64,000 nt of DNA, taken from contig OZ244235.1 in assembly GCA_965217095.1 (NCBI GenBank), positions 6,386,001-6,450,000 on the forward strand. The letters are read 5' to 3'. The DNA comes from CAYNZV01 sp965217095. GTDB lineage: Bacteria > Latescibacterota > UBA2968 > UBA8231. The first letter of the stretch is position 1. Each line of letters starts with the position of its first letter. Of this stretch, positions 60,283 through 64,000 are shown one piece after another. Below the pieces are notes generated by a model that saw only the letters and a list, made by a program, of their open reading frames with translations, did no database searches and was not told the DNA's origin. The position numbers and the translations under genes are program-made.

Positions 60283-60588
60283 ATGATCAACGTATTAGCG
60301 TCGATTCATATCAAGCCGGGAAAGCTGTCCGCATTCCTCCCCATCTGTAAGGCCAACATCCCCAATGTGCGTCAGGAGAAGGGGTGTATCGAGTATGCGG
60401 CGACGCTCGATGTGGATGCCGGACTGGACCCCCAGGTCCTCGACGAGAACATGGTGACGGTAATAGAGAAGTGGGAAAGTCTAGAGGCTCTAAACGACCA
60501 CCTGACCGCGCCTCACATGTTGAGCTACCGGGAGCAGGTCAAGGACCTGGTGGAGGCGGTGACGCTCAAGGTGCTGGCAGAGGCGTGA
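60283..60588 (+). CDS. Antibiotic biosynthesis monooxygenase (ABM) domain protein, YgiN-like
   Basis: A 101-residue dimeric alpha/beta-barrel protein. The chain runs VLASIHIKPGKLSAFLPI, EKGCIEYAATLDVD, MVTVIEKWESLEALNDHLTAPHM, SYREQVKDLV. This is close to YgiN-type quinol monooxygenases and related to LsrG, which isomerises phospho-AI-2. AGAGAGGAAAA precedes the ATG. It is the first gene of a probable five-gene operon with three aldolases and a VOC protein. Because the last gene is an LsrF homologue, an LsrG-like role is possible, but the sequence is nearer to YgiN. Confidence 0.88.
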   Translation: MINVLASIHIKPGKLSAFLPICKANIPNVRQEKGCIEYAATLDVDAGLDPQVLDENMVTVIEKWESLEALNDHLTAPHMLSYREQVKDLVEAVTLKVLAEA

Positions 60589-60609
60589 TTAGGTGCAAGG
60601 AGTCTGATC

Positions 60610-61521
60610 ATGGATAAGGAACAACTCCAAGGGTACTTGGTCAGCGTACCCCTGCCCTGGGACGAGCATGGACAGCTCCTGGTCGACCAGTTCCGCGCCG
60701 CTACCCGCAAGTTGCTGCAGGAGGGGTGCGACGGTATCTACCTGTTCGGAACCAGCGGTGAGGGATACGCGGTGTCGGATGACGAATTCAAGGTGATTAT
60801 CGACCTCTTCGAGGTAGAGACCCAGGGATTCGACGGGTTCATCCAGGTGGGTTGTTTCGGTATCAGCTCGGACCAAGTGAAGGTGCGTTGCGAAATGGCG
60901 GCCGACCGGGGGATCACCGCAGTGCAGATTACCCTGCCGTTCTGGAAGGAGCTCAGCGATGGCGAGCTGACGCGTTATTTCCAGGATGTCTGTGGCAGCT
61001 TTCCGGAGCTGTCGTTTCTGCTCTACAACAACCCGCGCAACAAAAGGCGCCTCAACGGGCGCGAGCTGGCCGGCATCGCGTCTCAGGTTCCCAACCTCCA
61101 TGGCACCAAAACCGGCTCCGGATCGGAGATGGATTTCTACGAGCTTTTGACGGAGGCGTCGACCTTGCGCCATTTCGTTACCGAGTCCGCCTTTCCATTT
61201 TGTTATCCGCTGGGCGCGGCGGGTCTCATCCCCTCTTCGAATTATTCCCGGCCAAGATTCAGTCGTAGCTATTACGAGGCCGTCACCGGTGGCGACGTGG
61301 TGCGCGCCCAGGAGCTTCACCGCAACATCATACGTTTTTTCTACGAAACGGCGTTACCGCTGGTGAGAAAGGGTTATATCGACGGAGCCATCGACAAAGC
61401 CTACGCGAAGATAGGGGGAATGGACCTGCCCCTGTACATGAAATCTCCCTACCTGCCGCTGTCGGAAGAGGATTATGGGTGGCTCGAAGAGCTCGTGAAT
61501 CGCAAATTTCCGGACGAGTGA
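60610..61521 (+). CDS. Dihydrodipicolinate synthase/KDG aldolase (DapA) family protein
   Basis: A 303-residue class I aldolase barrel that forms a Schiff base with pyruvate. GTSGEG is at 47-52, the active-site Tyr139 in LLYNNPRNK, and the Schiff-base Lys167 in NLHGTKTGSGSE. Family members cleave or form 2-keto-3-deoxy acids, N-acetylneuraminate or dihydrodipicolinate. The operon context argues against lysine synthesis. An ATG at 60610 follows the ABM gene by 21 bases. A second, unrelated aldolase begins 71 bases after its stop. Confidence 0.9.
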   Translation: MDKEQLQGYLVSVPLPWDEHGQLLVDQFRAATRKLLQEGCDGIYLFGTSGEGYAVSDDEFKVIIDLFEVETQGFDGFIQVGCFGISSDQVKVRCEMAADRGITAVQITLPFWKELSDGELTRYFQDVCGSFPELSFLLYNNPRNKRRLNGRELAGIASQVPNLHGTKTGSGSEMDFYELLTEASTLRHFVTESAFPFCYPLGAAGLIPSSNYSRPRFSRSYYEAVTGGDVVRAQELHRNIIRFFYETALPLVRKGYIDGAIDKAYAKIGGMDLPLYMKSPYLPLSEEDYGWLEELVNRKFPDE

Positions 61522-61592
61522 CCCTGGAATCTGTTGACGAATGAGAGAATCGTGCGGATTCTTTAAGGTTTCCTGACGAAAGGAGCCCGCTT

Positions 61593-62570
61593 ATGAAAGC
61601 CCCCTGGGTAACCTACCGACCCGAACTCAAGGTTCTCGACTGCACCATTCGCGACGGCGGATTGATCAACGATCACCAATTCGACAGCGATCTCGTCAAA
61701 GCCACCTACGAAGCGTGCGTGGAAGCCGGCCTCGATTACATGGAGATCGGTTACCGCAACTCCAAACGCCTCTTCTCGACCAAGCAGTACGGACCGTTCC
61801 GGCATTCCGACGAGGAGGAGATTCGCAAGATCACCGGGGATCACGATGCCGAGGCCACCGGCCTCAAGCTGGCGGTCATGGCGGATGCCGGAAAGAGCGA
61901 CTGGAGCACCGACGTCCTGCCCTCCGATCAAAGTGTAGTCGACATGGTTCGAGTGGCGTGCTACGTCGACCAGATTCCCGAAGCCGCCGAGATGATCCAC
62001 GACGCCCACGACAAGGGGTATGAGACCAGCTGCAACCTGATGGCGATCTCCACGGTGCAGCAGGCCGAGATCGAACAGGCACTGGAGATCATTGCCAAGA
62101 CACCGGTGGACGTGGTCTGCGTCGTCGACAGCTTCGGAGCTCTTTACCGCGAACAGATCGATATCCTGGTTCGCAGCTACATGGCGGCGCTGGAGGGAAC
62201 GAACAAACATGTGGGCATTCATACCCACAATAACCAGCAGCTCGCCTTCGCCAATACGATCGAGGCGATCATTCTCGGTGCCAACCGGATCGACGCTACC
62301 ATGGCCGGACTGGGCCGCGGCGCGGGCAACTGCCCTATGGAGCTGCTCATCGGTTTCTTGCGCAACCCGAAGTTCAAGCGGCGGCCGATCTATCAGCTGC
62401 TGCAGGACCACTTCGTCAAGTTACGCCAGAAGCTCGAGTGGGGCGCGCTGATTCCGTACAACATCACCGGCCAGCACAACCATCATCCGCGCGAAGCAAT
62501 GGCCCTGCGTGCCGGCCCCGACAAAGACAATTACGTTGAATTTTACGACCAGGTTGTAGGAGATATGTAG
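61593..62570 (+). CDS. HMGL-like / 4-hydroxy-2-oxovalerate-aldolase-type protein
   Basis: A 325-residue metal-dependent DRE-TIM barrel enzyme. The N-terminal signature is LDCTIRDGGLINDHQFD (D-x-R-D-G form). CVVDSFGALYREQIDILV lies mid-chain and the divalent-metal HTHNNQQLAFANTIEA follows. The C-terminus is short, without the acetaldehyde-channel domain of DmpG, so it is a stand-alone aldolase domain. GAAAGGAG precedes the ATG. The VOC gene starts on the last base of its stop codon, giving tight coupling. The substrate is probably a 4-hydroxy-2-oxo acid; the acceptor aldehyde is unknown. Confidence 0.88.
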   Translation: MKAPWVTYRPELKVLDCTIRDGGLINDHQFDSDLVKATYEACVEAGLDYMEIGYRNSKRLFSTKQYGPFRHSDEEEIRKITGDHDAEATGLKLAVMADAGKSDWSTDVLPSDQSVVDMVRVACYVDQIPEAAEMIHDAHDKGYETSCNLMAISTVQQAEIEQALEIIAKTPVDVVCVVDSFGALYREQIDILVRSYMAALEGTNKHVGIHTHNNQQLAFANTIEAIILGANRIDATMAGLGRGAGNCPMELLIGFLRNPKFKRRPIYQLLQDHFVKLRQKLEWGALIPYNITGQHNHHPREAMALRAGPDKDNYVEFYDQVVGDM

Positions 62571-62953
62571 TGAGGCTCAACCATGTCAGCCTGGTCTGTT
62601 CGTCGGAGGCGAACTGCGACCGGTTTTACGGCCAGCTGCTGCACCTGGAAAAGCTGGAGACCAAATCGATCACTGCCGAGTTGTCCGCCGGTATCTTTCA
62701 GGTGAACTCCCCGTATGACATGCTCAACTACGGCGACGACCGTCTCAAATTCGAGATTTTTCTGTCCGATCGCCGCGACTTCGTCGAGAAACAGATTGGA
62801 CATGTCTGTATCGACGTGGATGATCTGGATCAGTTTCTCGCAGACTGTAACGCTTTGGACGTAGAGGTGCGGAGGGTTCCCAAGGGAGATTCCCAGGTCA
62901 CGTTTATAGCGGATTACGACGGCAATCTGTTCGAAATCAAACAGAGTGTGTGA
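62570..62953 (+). CDS. VOC (glyoxalase/bleomycin resistance) superfamily protein
   Basis: A 127-residue protein of two beta-alpha-beta-beta-beta modules. The first begins LNHVSLVCSSEANCDRFYGQLL (metal His) and the second IGHVCIDVDDLDQFLADC. The closing strand FIADYDGNLFEIKQ holds the terminal metal Glu. Such proteins act as glyoxalases, epimerases or extradiol dioxygenases. The GTG start shares one base with the preceding stop and has AGGAGA upstream. Its position between two aldolases suggests isomerisation or epimerisation of a pathway intermediate. Confidence 0.85.
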   Translation: MRLNHVSLVCSSEANCDRFYGQLLHLEKLETKSITAELSAGIFQVNSPYDMLNYGDDRLKFEIFLSDRRDFVEKQIGHVCIDVDDLDQFLADCNALDVEVRRVPKGDSQVTFIADYDGNLFEIKQSV

Positions 62954-62977
62954 GCCGCAAAGCGAAAGGAGTTGATC

Positions 62978-63871
62978 ATGCCGGATGTCGACGGCGCCAA
63001 GGATACCAAAAACTACCATACCGACGTTCCGCAAAGCACCGAAGGATTCTATCTGAAAGGGTCCAACTCTTACGACTGGGGCATGAAGAACCGGTTGGCC
63101 CGCATCTTCAACGCGGAGTCGGGAAACACCGTCATGCTGGCGTTCGATCACGGTTATTTCCAAGGACCCACCACCGGATTGGAGCGTATCGACGTCAACA
63201 TCAATCCGCTGATTCCGTACGCCGACACGCTGATGCTGACGCGCGGTATTCTGCGCACCATGATCCCCCCCTCGGCCACCAAGGCACTCGTATTGCGGGC
63301 ATCGGGCGGACCGAGCATTCTCAAAGAGCTCTCCAATGAAGAGATCGCCATGGATATGGAAGATGCGGTGCGTCTCAACGCCTGTGGGGTGGCGGTTCAA
63401 GTGTTTATCGGAGGCGAGTTCGAAAAGCAGTCCATCATCAATATGACGAAGCTCGTGGACGCGGGAACCCGGTACGGTATACCAACCCTGGCGGTTACCG
63501 CGGTTGGCAAGGATATGGTGCGAGATGCCAAGTACTTCCGGCTGGCGACCCGGATCTGCGCCGAGCTAGGAGCCCACTACGTGAAGACCTATTACGTCGA
63601 AGAAGATTTCGACACGGTAACCTCCTGCTGTCCCGTTCCCATCGTCATTGCCGGCGGCAAGAAACAGCCGGAGCTGGAGGCGCTGAAGATGGCCCACAAT
63701 GCGGTGCAGCAGGGCGCCAACGGCGTCGACATGGGTCGCAACATCTTTCAGTCTGAGAATCCGCAGGCGATGATCCAGGCGGTGCGACATGTAGTGCACG
63801 AAGGTGAGAAACCGGAACGGGCGTTCGAACTGTTCAACTCCCTCAAGAACGGAAAACCGGTTGCCGTCTGA
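62978..63871 (+). CDS. LsrF-like thiolase / class I aldolase
   Basis: LsrF is a class I aldolase-fold enzyme that cleaves 3-hydroxy-2,4-pentanedione-5-phosphate with CoA at the end of AI-2 breakdown. The 297-residue protein follows LsrF throughout: VMLAFDHGYFQGPTTGLERI, TRGILRTMIPP, VLRASGG, DAVRLNACGVAVQVFIGGEFE, AVTAVGKDMVRDAKYFRLAT, the catalytic Lys in VKTYYVEEDF, and IVIAGGKK. ATG 62978 is chosen over a TTG at 62972 because AAAGGAG is ideally spaced. No other lsr transporter, kinase or regulator gene is in view, so a related C5 dicarbonyl phosphate may be the true substrate. Confidence 0.87.
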   Translation: MPDVDGAKDTKNYHTDVPQSTEGFYLKGSNSYDWGMKNRLARIFNAESGNTVMLAFDHGYFQGPTTGLERIDVNINPLIPYADTLMLTRGILRTMIPPSATKALVLRASGGPSILKELSNEEIAMDMEDAVRLNACGVAVQVFIGGEFEKQSIINMTKLVDAGTRYGIPTLAVTAVGKDMVRDAKYFRLATRICAELGAHYVKTYYVEEDFDTVTSCCPVPIVIAGGKKQPELEALKMAHNAVQQGANGVDMGRNIFQSENPQAMIQAVRHVVHEGEKPERAFELFNSLKNGKPVAV

Positions 63872-64000
63872 GCCCCCGCCCCGCGGTCGGCCTTTGCAGC
63901 TTCTTCGATCTACCGGAAACTCCCTACCGGCTGGTGCCAGCGCGCGTCGATTTGGGGGCAGTCGCGAGCGCTCAGCGCATTGACGGCCCGTGTATCGCGC
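63872..64000. other. Right-edge region without assignable gene
   Basis: The last 129 bases contain short open stretches on both strands, but none shows a motif, ribosome site or start that I can support. A gene tail from the right could end here on the minus strand. Confidence 0.4.

Overview
The window is about 64 kb of GC-rich bacterial chromosome from an organism I cannot name with certainty. An FCB-group lineage similar to Candidatus Latescibacterota is the best guess. One secreted protein carries a FlgD/type-IX-like 'YPNPFNPST' segment. There are four phytanoyl-CoA-dioxygenase (PhyH) family genes. Many single-enzyme sugar-acid catabolic genes are scattered in short operons. A complete glycine-to-betaine methylation operon with a BCCT transporter suggests a saline habitat. 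No rRNA, tRNA, CRISPR array, transposase or phage gene was seen.

Layout. 1-630 is the 5' part of selO, running off the left edge. 740-7133 holds a mannonate-dehydratase-like enzyme, a Gfo/Idh/MocA oxidoreductase, an aldo/keto reductase, a YhcH/YiaL-family protein, a FAD oxidoreductase and the first of five large beta-propeller 'glycosyl hydrolase-like' (GH-like) paralogues. 7134-10400 holds a YtrA-type GntR regulator with its operator, a decayed membrane-protein gene, a lipoprotein behind a sigma-54-type promoter, and a remarkable Gly/Cys/His/Asp repeat protein. 10431-19446 holds three PhyH genes, two GH-like paralogues, an Asp-box sialidase-like protein, an enolase-superfamily dehydratase and a PHP-domain protein. 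19525-33864 holds a DUF4159 protein, a GT-C-like membrane protein, an FAH-family hydrolase, a short glycosidase-like protein, an MscS channel, a SMUG1-type uracil-DNA glycosylase, another GH-like paralogue, a two-subunit 2-oxoacid:ferredoxin oxidoreductase and two aldo/keto reductases. 33947-45224 holds a secreted FlgD-GH fusion, an Eis-like acetyltransferase, an amidase, a truncated hydroxyacid dehydrogenase, a DUF362 protein, two tandem metallophosphoesterase/PQQ-propeller fusions of identical length, and a histidine phosphatase. 45458-50839 is a surface-glycan block (GINT1-like transferase, sulfotransferase, GT4, flippase). 50955-52329 holds an HpcH aldolase and a lipoprotein. 52389-58603 is the betaine operon and, upstream on the same strand, an operon of a 97-aa orphan protein, a PhyH dioxygenase and a sigma-54 activator. 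58854-63871 holds a GDSL hydrolase, a PiT transporter and a five-gene operon containing three unrelated aldolases, including an LsrF homologue.

How the genes fit together. Most of the window reads as catabolism of modified sugars and sugar acids: glycan-recognising propellers, oxidoreductases, dehydratases, aldolases and a ferredoxin-linked 2-oxoacid oxidase. Smaller blocks serve osmoadaptation and envelope glycan synthesis. The items most worth following up are the duplicated phosphoesterase-propeller fusions, the PhyH/sigma-54-activator/orphan-protein operon beside betaine synthesis, the three-aldolase operon, and the repeat-built metal-binding-like secreted protein. All function statements come from reading motifs by eye; no database search was run.
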